Of a stretch of 55,862 nucleotides of DNA, positions 28,560 to 40,837 are shown in pieces. The position numbers and the translations under genes are program-made. Origin of the DNA: Fragilaria radians (taxonomy: Eukaryota; Bacillariophyta; Fragilariophyceae; Fragilariales; Fragilariaceae). The notes beneath the pieces are model-generated. The model searched no databases. It saw nothing but the letters and a program-made list of their open reading frames with translations, and was not told the origin of the DNA. The DNA is taken from contig CAAAJI010000064.1 of assembly GCA_900642245.1 (NCBI GenBank), positions 165,677-221,538 of the forward strand. Direction: 5' to 3'. Numbering within the stretch: the stretch's first letter is position 1; each line of letters starts with the position of its first letter.

Positions 28560-31223
28560 ATTTGATGGAACACTTGGCGACTGGAACACAGATCCAGTAA
28601 GCTTAAAGCTTAAGGAAGGTGCTAAACCCTTTCAACTAGCGCCATTTTCAGTTCCAAAAATACGCAAGGCCACACCAAAAAAGGAAATACAACGCCTGTG
28701 TGACTTAGGAGTTTTAAAACCCCAAGTAGCCTCAGAATATCAGTCTCCATCTTTCATCATTCCAAAGAAGAATGGAACAGTGAGAGTTGTATCAGACTTC
28801 AGGGTTTTGAATTCAAAACTACAAAGGGTAGCATTCCCTATTCCTAAAATACAGGATATACTTACCAGTTTAAATGGATTCACCTTTGCAACATCCATTG
28901 ACTTGAACATGGGTTATTATGCCATACACTTGATGCCGCAGGCTCAAAAGCTTTGTACAATCGTTTTTCCGTGGGGAAATACTCCTACCTTCAATTACCA
29001 ATGGGAGTTGCTATCTCACCTGACATTTTTCAAAGTAAAATATCCCAACTAATGGTTGGACTTGACTTTGTGAGAACTTACCTAGATGATGTTCTGGTAG
29101 CCACAAAAGGTTCTTACAAAGAACTCCTGTTAAACTTAAAACAAGTTTTAATCAAGCTGGACACAGCAAAGCTTCGTATAAACATTGAAAAATGTACTTT
29201 AGCTACGCAAGAGACCTAGGCTATCTGGTTACAACAGCCGGAATTCGCCCACTTCCTTTTAAGGTGGAAGCGATTTTACAGCTTAAGGCGCCTAAGACCT
29301 TAATGCAGCTGCGCTCATTCTTGGGTCTAGTGAACTACTACCGTGATNNNNNNNNNNNNNNNNNNNNNNNNNNNNNNNNNNNNNNNNNNNNNNNNNNNNN
29401 NNNNNNNNNNNNNNNNNNNNNNNNNNNNNNNNNNNNNNNNNNNNNNNNNNNNNNNNNNNNNNNNNNNNNNNNNNNNNNNNNNNNNNNNNNNNNNNNNNNN
29501 NNNNNNNNNNNNNNNNNNNNNNNNNNNNNNNNNNNNNNNNNNNNNNNNNNNNNNNNNNNNNNNNNNNNNNNNNNNNNNNNNNNNNNNNNNNNNNNNNNNN
29601 NNNNNNNNNNNNNNNNNNNNNNNNNNNNNNNNNNNNNNNNNNNNNNNNNNNNNNNNNNNNNNNNNNNNNNNNNNNNNNNNNNNNNNNNNNNNNNNNNNNN
29701 NNNNNNNNNNNNNNNNNNNNNNNNNNNNNNNNNNNNNNNNNNNNNNNNNNNNNNNNNNNNNNNNNNNNNNNNNNNNNNNNNNNNNNNNNNNNNNNNNNNN
29801 NNNNNNNNNNNNNNNNNNNNNNNNNNNNNNNNNNNNNNNNNNNNNNNNNNNNNNNNNNNNNNNNNNNNNNNNNNNNNNNNNNNNNNNNNNNNNNNNNNNN
29901 NNNNNNNNNNNNNNNNNNNNNNNNNNNNNNNNNNNNNNNNNNNNNNNNNNNNNNNNNNNNNNNNNNNNNNNNNNNNNNNNNNNNNNNNNNNNNNNNNNNN
30001 NNNNNNNNNNNNNNNNNNNNNNNNNNNNNNNNNNNNNNNNNNNNNNNNNNNNNNNNNNNNNNNNNNNNNNNNNNNNNNNNNNNNNNNNNNNNNNNNNNNN
30101 NNNNNNNNNNNNNNNNNNNNNNNNNNNNNNNNNNNNNNNNNNNNNNNNNNNNNNNNNNNNNNNNNNNNNNNNNNNNNNNCACGGATAATAAGAGTCTACA
30201 AGAATTAGATGATCCATTCAGTACTCAAATCATAGCTGAACATCAGTGGAAAGATCAACTCTGATTCAGCACCAACAGCATCATCCGGAGTATTTCTCTA
30301 AAAACAGTTGATGGACATGAGGTCATCCTATTCAACAATAAGATTTATGTTCCTAAAACGCTTAGGAAGCCAATCTTAATTTGGTACCATACAGCATTAC
30401 GGCATCCAGGAATCCAACAAGCAGAAAGAACAATACGTTCACATCTGGTATGGCCAGGACTCAGCATTGATGTTGAAAAACACATCAAAAGCTGCCACCA
30501 ATGTCAAAGGTGTAAAAATCCCCGTAAGAAATACAGACACCTATCTTTAAAGGACATTGACCAAAACCCTTGGGACACAATATGTGTTGACCTAATAGGG
30601 CCATACACAGTTGCAACAAAGCATGAGAAGGAGTTGAACCACATGCGCTCACAATGTTTGATCCAGCAACTGGCTGGTTTGAAGTAGCTGAAATTAAGGA
30701 TAAAACATCCGAAGGAACGGCAAAAATATTAGACCAAACATGGTTTTGTCGTTACCCACGCCCAAAGAGGTGTATTAGTGACAACGGGAATGAATTCCTT
30801 GTTAAAGAGTTTCAGGAACTCTTACAATCCTATGGGGTAAAATCAGTACCTACAACAGTTAAGAACCCTCAAGCTAATTTTGTTGAACGTGTTCACCAAA
30901 CTTTAGGGAACATGTTGTGTTCTTATGAACTTGATGATCATGATTTTGATTATCAAGATCCATGGTTGCAAATATTAGCTAACTGCGCCTGGGCTATTCG
31001 CTCCACAGTACATAGTGTACTAAACGCTATACCAACACAAATTGTCTTTGGAAGAGACATGCTGTTCAATTTATCTTTTACCACTGAGTATAAAGAAATC
31101 AAAAAACGAAAACAAGAGGCTTCAGATGCCAATACACACAAAGAAAACTCAAAACAAGTTAAACATGAATACAAGGTAAATGATCAAGTATTACTTGACA
31201 GAGGAGTACTTCAAAGGAAGTAA
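28560..31223 (+). pseudogene. Gypsy-1 pol: reverse transcriptase and integrase, frameshifted
   Basis: Reverse transcriptase: PSFIIPKKNGTVRVVSDFR, SIDLNMGYYAIHL, QLPMGVAISPDIFQ, and the YLDD active site in VRTYLDDVLV (about 29074-29103), then LGLVNYYRD just before the gap. After the gap: integrase zinc finger HPGIQQAERTIRSHLVWPG ... CHQCQRC, catalytic D in VDLIGPY, D in ISDNGNEF, and E in NPQANFVERVHQ. Frame changes occur near 28985, 29215 and 30650. The order RT then integrase identifies the gypsy type. RNase H is mostly inside the gap. Confidence 0.88.
29348..30179. other. Assembly gap (832 N)
   Basis: Unresolved bases inside gypsy-1 pol, expected to hold the RT connection and RNase H domains. 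Open frames across it are artefacts of the N run. Confidence 1.
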
Positions 31224-31362
31224 ACCCAAAAAGGGACGGACCGTATCAAGTAGTGCGAGTGTATTCTAACGGCACCCTTTAGATACGGAAAGGTAACTAC
31301 GTACAGCGCGTATCTATACGCAGATGCGTTCCGTACGTCATGCCACCGTAAGAGGAAGCGAA

Positions 31363-31711
31363 TCTCGTGAGGTAAATCCTGCACAGGCATAAATACTCAG
31401 GTTTCTACCTTATAGATGTTTAAATATAAAACATCAATATAATATGTTTCTTATTTAGAAACTAGGTTTTTAAAGAGAGACTTCTAATTGTAAGTTCCTC
31501 TTTAATATATAAGGAAGACAACCGTTATGAGTTCTCCTTTTTATAAAAGGAACAGTACAATGGATTCTTGTTGGAAAAATCAGGAAGATTCTTCTAGTAA
31601 GAATCTTCTTTATTCTAAGAATCTAGAATAATTACTAATTCTCATAAATTCTTTTTCTTCGTGTTTTTGTAACTCTTTTTACTTCCTCCTTTAATCCTAC
31701 AGGTTAAGGCA
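31363..31711 (+). repeat. 3' LTR of gypsy-1
   Basis: 349 bases, begins TCTCGTGAGG and ends GGTTAAGGCA, preceded by the purine-rich AAGAGGAAGCGAA, a likely polypurine tract, and followed by the target duplication GCATC. Confidence 0.9.
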
Positions 31712-32325
31712 GCATCATTTGAATCTTGTTCTTTGTTTCTTACGAATATCCATATTTATTTGTTCCTTCGATTCTTCATGTAATAATGCTGTTTTCCAAA
31801 TCAATTAGCAAGGCCTTCAATTCCCAGACAGATTTGCAATGAGCCTTTTTCTTTCATTCACATTATTGACCATTGGAGCGAAAGTTTTAGTAAACTCAAC
31901 AGATGAAACTTGATTAAAACCGCCTTCAAGCTTGTTGTTTACTCGTAATTTTCAATATCAAGGTTTCCGTTTCTCTGAGGGATTGGTCGATGCATATTGA
32001 GCTGCAATCTTATACAATGCTTTACAATCAGTGCAGTAAACTTAAGTATTTGGATTACTGCTGGTCCCGCCATTTCCACATCTTTCTTTAAATTGACCAC
32101 TAAACAACGCGTGATCTTCCAATACTTTGCTTTAGTCATAGGTATTTGACTTAAAAGTGAGTATTGCAAAACAAAGATCAGCTCATGTCTAATCTTATCA
32201 AAGGTAATAGATTTGACTTCACCATCAATGAAAATGGAAGCTCGTAATCCGATGTCAAATGATTCAAGATATGGATCATAAAATGATTGTCTAATTTGCT
32301 GGATCCAATCTCATCAAGGTTGATG
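31712..32325 (-). pseudogene. Copia relic in the duplicated block, copy A version
   Basis: Continuation of the duplicated flank beyond gypsy-1. Read on the minus strand it holds remains of a copia element: gag (INLDEIGSSKLDNHFM, 32240-32320) and scraps of integrase (PQRNGNLDIEN near 31960). Relative to 52622-53508 it lacks about 240 bases of integrase. Entirely non-functional. Confidence 0.75.
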
Positions 32326-34430
32326 CGCAAAGGGAGGAAGATGTTCAAGATAGTCCAGAGCAGGATTATGGGTTTATTGATGAATTCCTTGAAGAAGCGG
32401 TCAGTACTTTCAACATCTATGAATCTCAACAGGAGACAGATTATGACGCATTGACTTCAGAGCATAACGTAGATACAAATATCAGTGTAAATAATACTTT
32501 GTATTATAAGTGCATGAATCTTCTTTTCTTACCAAAAAGATATCATGTCAGTATCCTAGATGGTGGTGCTGATACTTGTGTTCTCGGCAAAGGATGGGAG
32601 GTACTGTCAATCCACAACTCAAGAAGGGCAAATGTAGTTGGCTTTGATCATGAAACTGCCATTAAACGGAATCTTCCAATTGTAAGTGCTATTACTGCCC
32701 TAGACTTACCTAATGGACAATCTGTTTTGTTATTAGTACATGAAGGTATATATAATGAAACATCAAATCATTTATTATTAGCAGAGTTTCAATTAAGAGA
32801 ATTTGGCATAGTCATTGATTCTATTTGTCATAGACACGGAGGAACACAGCAAATGATTGTTAAGGACAGCAATGACAGTGATGTCCTTACAGTTCCTCTG
32901 GATCTTACTGGATGTATGGTACATTTCAAGCATAGATTACCTACTGCTGAAGACATTACTTCTCTTAAACAGTATTGCTTAACGTATGGTGATACTCCAT
33001 GGAATCCATCCTCATTCTCTGATCAGATGGCAGACAAGTTTTATCAGCAAGTCATTGATGCTGAGAGTTATAATACTTGCTTAGATTCTAATGCTAAAAG
33101 TCAGATATTGTCCTTTTATGACCCAACAGATTTACCAATTAATGATATAAAGGGAAAACCTGCTTACCTAATTTTTCATGCAGATACAGTCCAAAACACT
33201 AATATTGACAATTCAATCTTGACAAATGCAGATCCTCATTACAGTAAGGCATTACCTAGTAAGATTGATTATGAAAGATTGTCACCTTATTTTGCATTTA
33301 GGCCACATGATGTCATACAGCATACACTAAGACAAACTACAAAGTTAGCCAAGTCTACTGTTCATTATCCTATGCAACGTCATCTTAAAAGTTGGTTTCA
33401 AATGTTAAGAAATAAGAGGTTAAATGAAGTTATTGCTACAGATACTTATTTTTCTTCTACAAAGTCTATGGAAGGATACCACTGTGCACAAGTATTCTTT
33501 GGTATGAGTTTCAAGATGTTATATGTTGCAGAGATGAAGACTGAGTCTGAATTTCGAGATGTCTATCTTGATTTATCAGGCAACATGGTATACCATCTGC
33601 ACTCTGACGTGATAGTGCCAAATCTGAAATGAGTCAATGCATTTGTCAAATCCATCAGGAGCTAGTCATTGCTGATCAATGGGCAGAGCCTTGCAGAACT
33701 AATCACATGCTCAAGTGTTATTAGATAGAATTGGCGCACCAAATATTATGTGGTTCCTAGCACAGGATTACTTACTTGGCACAAGTTCATAATCTAAGCG
33801 CAAACCCTCAAATCAATTGGAAAATACCAGAACATGTTTCAGGGGGGGGAACAGATAATTTCCATACACGGGTTTGAATCTGTTCTGTATTTAGATCCTG
33901 TATCCTGTTTCCTGTTTCTAAATCTCTAGAAACCACCAAGAGGCCTGAATACTTTGTAGGCTTTTTATACAATGTAGGCAACACACTGACATTCAAGATC
34001 TTGAAGAATGATCTAAGCACAGTATTTCACAGAAGTGTTGTCAGATCTGCAGCAGATGCTAATCATCAAACAAGTGGGCGTCATCTGAACCAGACCTGCA
34101 AGAAATCATCAATAAATTAGATGTGATGCCAAGTAATGTTCCTAGAAATAGTCATTCTAACAGAAAATGATGAAGCATTATGATGACGTGGCAAGTAGAA
34201 CAAGATCCAAAACAGGTCATATGGACCAAAGCATTGGAGATAGGCTATTGAACATTTGACACCATAATTGGCTTTAGGAAGGTTGCCATCAGAAGTCCAT
34301 ATCCTTCTAGAATTTTCAAGAAATTTTCTGGTTGTAATTTATGCAGATATAACTGATGCTTTGAAGACACTTCAGATACAAAGACATCAAATGCAAAAAT
34401 TGTTAAATTTATGAAGGGAACTTTCCTCTA
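32325..34430 (+). mobile_element. CoDi-type copia retroelement fragment: protease and integrase part
   Basis: Starts abruptly after the copia relic (junction about 32325). The open frame 32451-33632 (393 codons) is open further upstream to about 32320. It contains an aspartic protease motif, LDGGADTCVLG, and a CoDi-type integrase region with FRPHDVIQHTLRQTTKLAKS, HYPMQRHLKSWFQ and a catalytic Asp in VIATDTYFSS. After the stop the homology continues in broken frames to about 34140 (EYFVGFLYNVGNTLTFKIL, a typical CoDi block before RT). No reverse transcriptase or LTR is present. CoDi elements are known from diatom genomes, which supports the host assignment. Confidence 0.82.
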
Positions 34431-34473
34431 GTAAGAACTTGGAGCTTGAATCAAACTGGAAGAGTTGTTGTCC

Positions 34474-36533
34474 TTCTCACTGGCATCAGAAGTAAATTCA
34501 ATCATACTCGAAAACACTTGCTCTCGTCTTGTGAATTGCCCTGTTTAAATGCGGTAGAAGAACTTAAGGCATCAGCAACCTTGACTTTCTGTACTTCCAG
34601 TCTCCTTGCTGATATAGGACGTAAATTCTATTATACTCGAAAACAATTGATTGCGTTTGGTTACCATTTCTATAAATAACACTGATTCTAGGTTTTTGTT
34701 ATCATGCTTTGTGGCCATCCTATCTTCCTCAGGCAAATTGTCACTTCCTTCAGAATCAAACTCCACTACACTCAAGAGCAATTGATCTCTTGTCCTTGTC
34801 AACATAGCTGTTTCTTTATTTTCAAATTTATATCATGCCTCTTCACAGAAGAAGCATCAATTGTGGGAATCTCTGTTGAAATACCCATATCCATAGTGTT
34901 GTGATTAATCTGCATCTCACGAGAATGCATTGGAATTTCATTAATCTCTTACAACCCAATAAGATGACCTAAAACACCTTTGAAATTTGAAGCCTTTCAA
35001 ATTCTTCCGTCCTTCCGTTCATTTCCAAATTCTTCAAGACTTTGCATCTCTATACCTTGATCTATCTCTAATTCTGGACATTTAAAAGATTTGAACGAAT
35101 CCCCATCATTTTCCTTTCTTCTTATTTCCACTTCTTGAATAACTGATTCATTATCATCTGCTTCATACAGCAAATCAAGTGGCTGTACACTTGAATGAAC
35201 AAAGTTGTCCTGTCTACGGGATGGATGATCTCGGCTGTAATCATCACTCTTTTCATCAACATCAGCGATACTAGCGTCACGACGTAACTATGCATAAAGC
35301 CTCTTTATCTGTCAATAAGCTTCCTATTCATAGCCTTGACGCGCTCTGACATCCCGATCTTTATATTTGACACAACCACTGATATTCTTGTACGAAAGAA
35401 AACAAGAAAGTTGAAAAAACCTTGCATAGGAGTCATCAACGACAGAAGAACAAATAATGGATAGGAATCCGCTTTGTATCCATCGATCGCAAATACAAAC
35501 GCAAAGATTGTGTAGGATGCTAGAAATGCCACCACATACCAAAATGATGATGCCAAAGACGTTTCTTTCTAATCTTGAAAGGACTGATGCCTGAGGTCTT
35601 TCGAGTCTCTTACTAAAATACCTTCTGAAACCTCGAAAAACACTGAAATATCTCATGGATGAGTTTTCAGACTCTGTATTGAAACTTCGATTTGAGTTAA
35701 CACTGGCCCTGAGAGACTCCAGCGATTTCCTGCTTTTCGCTGCATTTGCACTTTCCAATAAATGTACATTGTATTGAGTGGAACGTAAAAGAAACATGGC
35801 CCATAAGGGGCATAGAAAAAAAATATTAGCTTTATCCATCCTCCTTTGTCCCTATGGGAACCTAGCCCAAGGGAGTGAACGTAACAAAAGGTATAGCCGC
35901 AAATGCCACACATATACCAATGCAAACAGGGAGATAAACTAGACGTATGTGATAACGCATTGTAAATTGCCTGTCGCGAAATCCATCCAAAACAGAGCGC
36001 TTGTAAAAGTATGACAAAGAGGCGTTGAAAAGGATCGACGTAAATCCTAAATGCAGCACAAATCCTTGGACCTTATACGTCACCTCATTACCATAGGAGC
36101 CATAATACCTGAGAGTATCTGCTTTCTCGTTGAAAATCTCACGATCTAGATTGTACAAGGCTTTAATGTCATAACTTGTTGGGAGAGGTCCAAGCCCCCA
36201 GGCTATTGATGATAGAATATCTGCCAAGCTGAGAACGAAAACGATTCGAAAGTATATTTTTGACTTGTCACTAGCCTTTCGTCTCAACACTTGAAAAATG
36301 ATGGCAAGAGAACCGCAAATAGACATCATAGCTGTGATCCTTTGTATCCATACCACTGCAATCTGCTTTGATAGCGAATCAGCTCCCCAGTACACAAATA
36401 GACCATCATTGCAGCCACAGAAAATACCAACAGATTTCATGTATCTGCAATCAAGAAATACGAATCTGTGCTTGTATAGAGTCTTGTCTTCGTCTTGAAG
36501 AAATGGACCCCGAAAGCTCTACAAATCGGCAGG
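34474..36533 (-). pseudogene. Receptor pseudogene, third copy, truncated and inverted (copy C)
   Basis: Minus-strand copy of the receptor gene from within the fifth Cys repeat (CRF at about 36533) through the membrane domain to the last tail repeat (34474). Repeats 1-4, the 5' end and the stop region are missing. The best segment, 36440-35862, reads KSVGIFCGC to VTFTPLG and then meets a stop; further frame changes occur near 35850, 35560 and 35290, and in the tail. Amino-acid markers (KASDK, KALYNLDREIF, IGMSERVKAMNRK) place it closer to copy B, but it keeps a tail segment (MQSLEEFGNE) that copy B has lost. Not functional as sequenced. Confidence 0.92.
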
Positions 36534-36689
36534 AGAATCGAAATTCTTCATAGAGACATGGTAGCTTGAAGCCTCTTCACATCTACAACATGATCCACTG
36601 ATCTACTTCCTCAATTCCAAGCATACCTTGCAAAGCGTCGATCATAAATAAAGAATGAAAAGAAAAGAGATTGTGAGTGAAAGATGGAA

Positions 36690-37578
36690 GAGGCAGTCTA
36701 CTATCGAGGAGACAGAGTTCCAATCTTCAATGGTGAAAAAGTAAATTTTCCGACCTGGTGAAAAAAGTTTCTAGCATTTGCCACAGTGAAAAGAATCAAG
36801 AGTGAATGAAGAAAACAGTCAACTTAATCAAGGTCAAAACAGATGGGTTGAAGATAGTTGAGGGGAATTGTTGTTAACAGCTTTCCTAGGATCATGTTAC
36901 AAATGCGGAAAACAGGGTCACCGGTTTATGCGGAAACTTGGGTCACAATACTAAAGACTGCTGGATGAAGGAAGAAAATAAAGACAAGAGACCTGAAAGA
37001 TGGAAAAGACGCAGGGAAAAGTTTACAAAATCAAAAATGAGGCTGTGAATGCTTTGGATCCTGCCAACTGGATAACACAAACTGGAGCCATGGTTTGACC
37101 CCAAATTTAAACTTATCAACTGACTGGCATAATCCAACAAGCAAGACTATTGTCGTTTTGGAAAACGGAGAAAAAGAAGAGATAGTCAAGATTGGATGTA
37201 TTAAAGGAATCGCGAGAGATTAAGAAAATAATGATCAAGGAAGAATGAGTCTTTCTGAGGTTATGTATCTCTCAAATGGAGAGTATAACCTGTTGAGTGT
37301 GACGAAAGTCATGAGAAGTGGATGGAAACTGGAGGATGATTGTGCCACATGTTATTATCAAAAGGAAATAAGAGACTTACTTTTGACATCAAGATTCCAA
37401 CAACAAGGGGTGTTTTGAATGCAGTTAACATTTTGCCTGATGAAGAGGTGAATGCCTTGATCAAGGAGCCTGAGAATTAGCCAAAAATGCTGTTCTTGGA
37501 AGCCCATGAGTTGTTGGGTCATATCTCATCCAAATGCACAATTGGAGTTGCTAAAGATTTGGGCTGTGACATGTGTTG
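36690..37578 (+). mobile_element. Copia-3 relic: gag to start of integrase, degenerate
   Basis: Plus-strand remains of a copia element with many stops. Visible are a gag start (VPIFNGEKVNFPTW at about 36719), a zinc knuckle (CYKCGKQGH near 36900) and a second, CGNLGHNTKDC, a protease-like stretch, and the pre-integrase motif LEAHELLGHISSKC (about 37497). It is cut by the LTR of gypsy-2 at 37579. Confidence 0.72.
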
Positions 37579-37875
37579 TGTTAAGTTCATTAAGATAATA
37601 CCCATCACTATAGGTTGTAAGCAAAGTAGTCTAGCAATACTACAATAGGCTACTAAGACTAAGAGATGAGACTTCCAAGTTATCGTTAGTACATAGTAAA
37701 TAATACTAGAAACAATTTTCTTATATTTACTCATCTAAATCTAGAATAGTTACATAGCTAACCATTCTTTCTAAATTCCATAAATTCAATACAGACAAAG
37801 TCTCATATGAGTTTAGTGATGTACAGTATTGCTTATAAATGAAGAAGATCATTTAAAATCTTTTCAGGACCGTCA
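37579..37875 (+). repeat. LTR of gypsy-2
   Basis: About 297 bases, TGTTAAG ... ACCGTCA. Related copies: solo LTR 53919-54231 in the same orientation, and a partial inverted copy at 40229-40388. Confidence 0.75.
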
Positions 37876-40228
37876 TATCAATACGGTAGGAATAATTACA
37901 GATTCCCAAGTAGCAAGAGGGAATCTATCAAGGTTCAAGATTCATGAATATATGTCATGAATCTAAGGTCATATAAGCCTAGAGGCTAAGCTGGTTACGA
38001 TGACTTGGAGTTATTGATGCCTTTGAAGGAGCCATCAAATAGAACTAAGATGCTATGCACAATGTTGAAGGGATGCGCTCTCTCTTTTTTTAGTATCATC
38101 TTTCAAAAAGATGTGTTGGTGAAGACATTGAGACAACGGATCACGAGCTGGTAGAACTAGTAATTAGAGAAACTGGGTGAGAGAGGCTCAATGAGCTTAA
38201 CCGCTATCTACTATTTTTTCCTGAGGAATGTCCTACATCCCTAACTCAAGATGAAATCATTGAGATTCTTGACCAGGCCAAAGCTCCAAAGTGGCATGAG
38301 GCAATGGTTTCAGCCAACATTGATATTTTCGAAATGGATTACGAATCGGCAATTTCTTATTTCATACGACTTGAGAATCTGGACAACATTCGAAGCACGA
38401 ATGGGCCAGCTACAACCGTAGCAGTAGATAAAAATACTTCCCTTGCCTGAAGTGTAGGTATGGGTAGTACTAGGAAGAAACAACAACCAAAATGTGGTGT
38501 CAATGCTAAGATTTATTTGACTGCAAATGAACCTCAGAGTCTTATGGAAGAGTTTTCTTGTTCCACCAAGATCCAAGAAGTAGAATATAAACCTGCAATC
38601 TTAGAAGAAGTCACCAAGACTTGTGAAAAACTCAATGAAGAGAAACAACAACAATTGCTTCAAGTACTCCAAAAATATGAACATCTTTTTGATGGAACAT
38701 TAGCAGAATTCAACATGGCTCCCATTAGTCTCATCTGGAGAGACCTGGGATCCAAGCCAGTACATGCTTGGCCCTATACTGTTCCTAGATCAGTAGAGCA
38801 GCAGCTGCGCAAAGAAATTGCAAGATTAGTGGACATTGGAGTCCTTTAAGAAGATTTTACTTCTGAATGGGCATCCCCAACATTTGCAATTGCCAAGAAG
38901 AATGGAAGTATAAGAGTTGCTTCTGATTTCAGAAAATTCAATTCATTACTTCAACATCACCCATTTCCAATACCAAAAATTGGGGACATGATCAGATCCA
39001 TGGAAGGATTTACCTTTGCTGCGGCTCTAGATCTAAACACACGGGTTAATACGATATCAAATTCGATACCAATACAGATGCCCAAAAGCTATGTACAATT
39101 GTACTTCCTGGGGAAAGTATAAATACAAATGCTAACCCATGGGCATCAGGATTGCCCCAGACATTTTCCAAAACGTCATGTCAAAATTGATCCAAGATTT
39201 GGTAAATGTCAAAGCCTATCTTGATGATTTGTTAATTCTATCAAATCAAGACTTTGTAGATCACCTGACTAAGTTAGTGAAGGTGCTAGCAAGGCACTCA
39301 TCCGCGGGTATGAGAGTCAATGTGTCAAAATCAAAGTATATGGTGTATCGTTTGAATACCTCCCAGGAAAGAAAAATGTTGTAGCATATGCATTATCTAG
39401 ACTAGACATTGATGACCTAAAGATTCAGGAAGAGGAAGTCTTAGCACTTGTCTCTGAATCAGAATTTAGCAACATCAAATTTCCCATGCATACTGCCTTA
39501 TGTTTAAGGAACAGATGAAAGTCCAAGGACTCAGAGAAAAAGGGTTATCACAGCCCCACTACTCTATACAACACATTGAAGGCCATGATATTCTATATTT
39601 TAAGGAGAAAATATATATCCCCAGTCATTAAGACAAAGAGTACTCTCCTGATATCATGAATATTTACGTCATCCAGGACAGACTCATACTGAATGGACTA
39701 TCCGGAACATTATGACATGGCCTGGTCTAACATAGGATGTTGAACGTTTCTGTTCCACTTGTACAATCTGTCAATTAACCAAAAAGGAACGTAAGAACTA
39801 AAGTCTCTTGCCTCCCAAGACATCAGAATGAGACCCCTGGGTCATGGTTTGTGTAGATCTGGTGGGTCCCTTCACAATAGAGACACCACTCAAAACACAC
39901 TCTATGCTTGCTCTTACTTTGATTGCTTCAGCCACTGGATGATTTGAGATTGTCCAAACCAATTCAAAAACGACTACTTCCACCTAGAATTTGTTTCATA
40001 ATCCTTGTTGGCACGTTATCCCCGTCCTCAATTTATTTTCTTTGTCAAAGGGGGCTAATTCAAACGTGAGTTCAAACAGATGTGTGAGAACTACAGCATT
40101 AAAGCCGACTACAAGTCATAATCCTCAAGCAAATGCAAATATTGAACAAGTCCACAAGGTGGTTAATGGTATGCTCAGATCATTTGACTTAGAGAAGGAA
40201 AACATAAAAGAGGATAATCCTTTTGCGT
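37579..40228 (+). mobile_element. Gypsy-2: degenerate Ty3/gypsy element with internal deletion
   Basis: Begins with an LTR (37579-37875) followed by ATATCAATACGG, possibly the primer-binding site. Gag is recognisable from 38190 (PEECPTSLTQDEIIEILDQAK). Pol covers an ORF at 38460-38849 with the connection to RT, then FAIAKKNGSIRVASDFRKFN (38882), the YLDD site in VKAYLDDLLI (about 39209), and the integrase remnants HLRHPGQTHTEWTIRN (about 39665), VCVDLVGPFTIE and NPQANANIEQVHKV. RT runs straight into EYLPGKKNVVAYALSRL, normally the end of RNase H, at about 39340. Many stops. The right end is replaced by an inverted LTR piece at 40229. Confidence 0.82.
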
Positions 40229-40783
40229 ACTTCATATTATTTACTATGTGCTAAGGATAACTTGGACGTCTCCAGTATCGGTACACCCACACATCTCTTT
40301 GCCTTAGCAACCTATTGCAGCATTGCTAGACTGTACTGCTTACAGCCTTTAAAGTTAGGCATCATCTTAACAATCCTAACTCAAAGGTATGTCAAAGTGA
40401 GAAATGTCTTGCTAAATAAAGCCGAGCCAAGTCTTTTGGTTTTAAAGATAAATTGTTGGGAAAATCACGCATCCCTTAGTCTGATAACGTTTACAATATG
40501 AATTGGAAGAAGGAAAGAAGAAGTTAAATTTTCTGAGTGTAATCAGATTCGCTACACTGAACTGATTTTATTGATTGGTGACAAGACTAGCAATGGGGAG
40601 GGTGCTTTTAATTTAGTTAAGTGCTGCCAGAATAAAAGCTAGATTGATGACAACACAGCAGTGACATGAAATGACTCAAGAACAAGGTTGAGCCAGTTTC
40701 TGCTCCTTCCGTGGTTAAGCTAGAAAGACATTGTGCATTGAAGAAGAATCAAGATCCTGAGGTTTGGATTACAGAGCTTGAAG
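40229..40783 (+). repeat. Left arm of a 0.55 kb inverted repeat (partner 53513-54071)
   Basis: Reverse complement of the region 53513 to about 54071. It holds the first half of the gypsy-2-type LTR in minus orientation (to about 40388) and then a plus-strand degenerate copia gag (KLERHCALKKNQDPEVWITE, about 40724-40783). The arm joins the gypsy-2 integrase remnant at one side and a CoDi gag fragment at the other. Confidence 0.85.
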
Positions 40784-40837
40784 ACAGTATGTTTGACTCT
40801 TGCATATTGACTTGGCATATTGGAGGAATTGTTTCTA
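40784..40837 (-). pseudogene. Continuation of the CoDi gag interrupted by copia-1
   Basis: Read on the minus strand, this 54-base stretch continues the CoDi gag frame of 45571-46890 without a break once copia-1 and one copy of the target duplication are removed (FLNGIE then TIPPICQVN). Truncated at 40783. Confidence 0.75.

Larger units (their letters stand above)
26858..31711 (+). mobile_element. Gypsy-1: Ty3/gypsy LTR retrotransposon, decayed, with assembly gap
   Basis: LTR retrotransposon on the plus strand, about 4.85 kb, order LTR-gag-RT-(gap)-integrase-LTR, the gypsy order. Flanked by the 5-base target duplication GCATC (26853-26857 and 31712-31716). Comparison with the copy B flank, which lacks the element, confirms the insertion site. 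The LTRs are nearly identical, implying recent insertion, yet gag and pol carry several frameshifts, which could be sequencing errors or decay. No chromodomain is seen after the integrase. Confidence 0.92.

Noticed and set aside
29192..30217. Long open frames across the N run on both strands
   Set aside because: They consist of unresolved bases and are artefacts.
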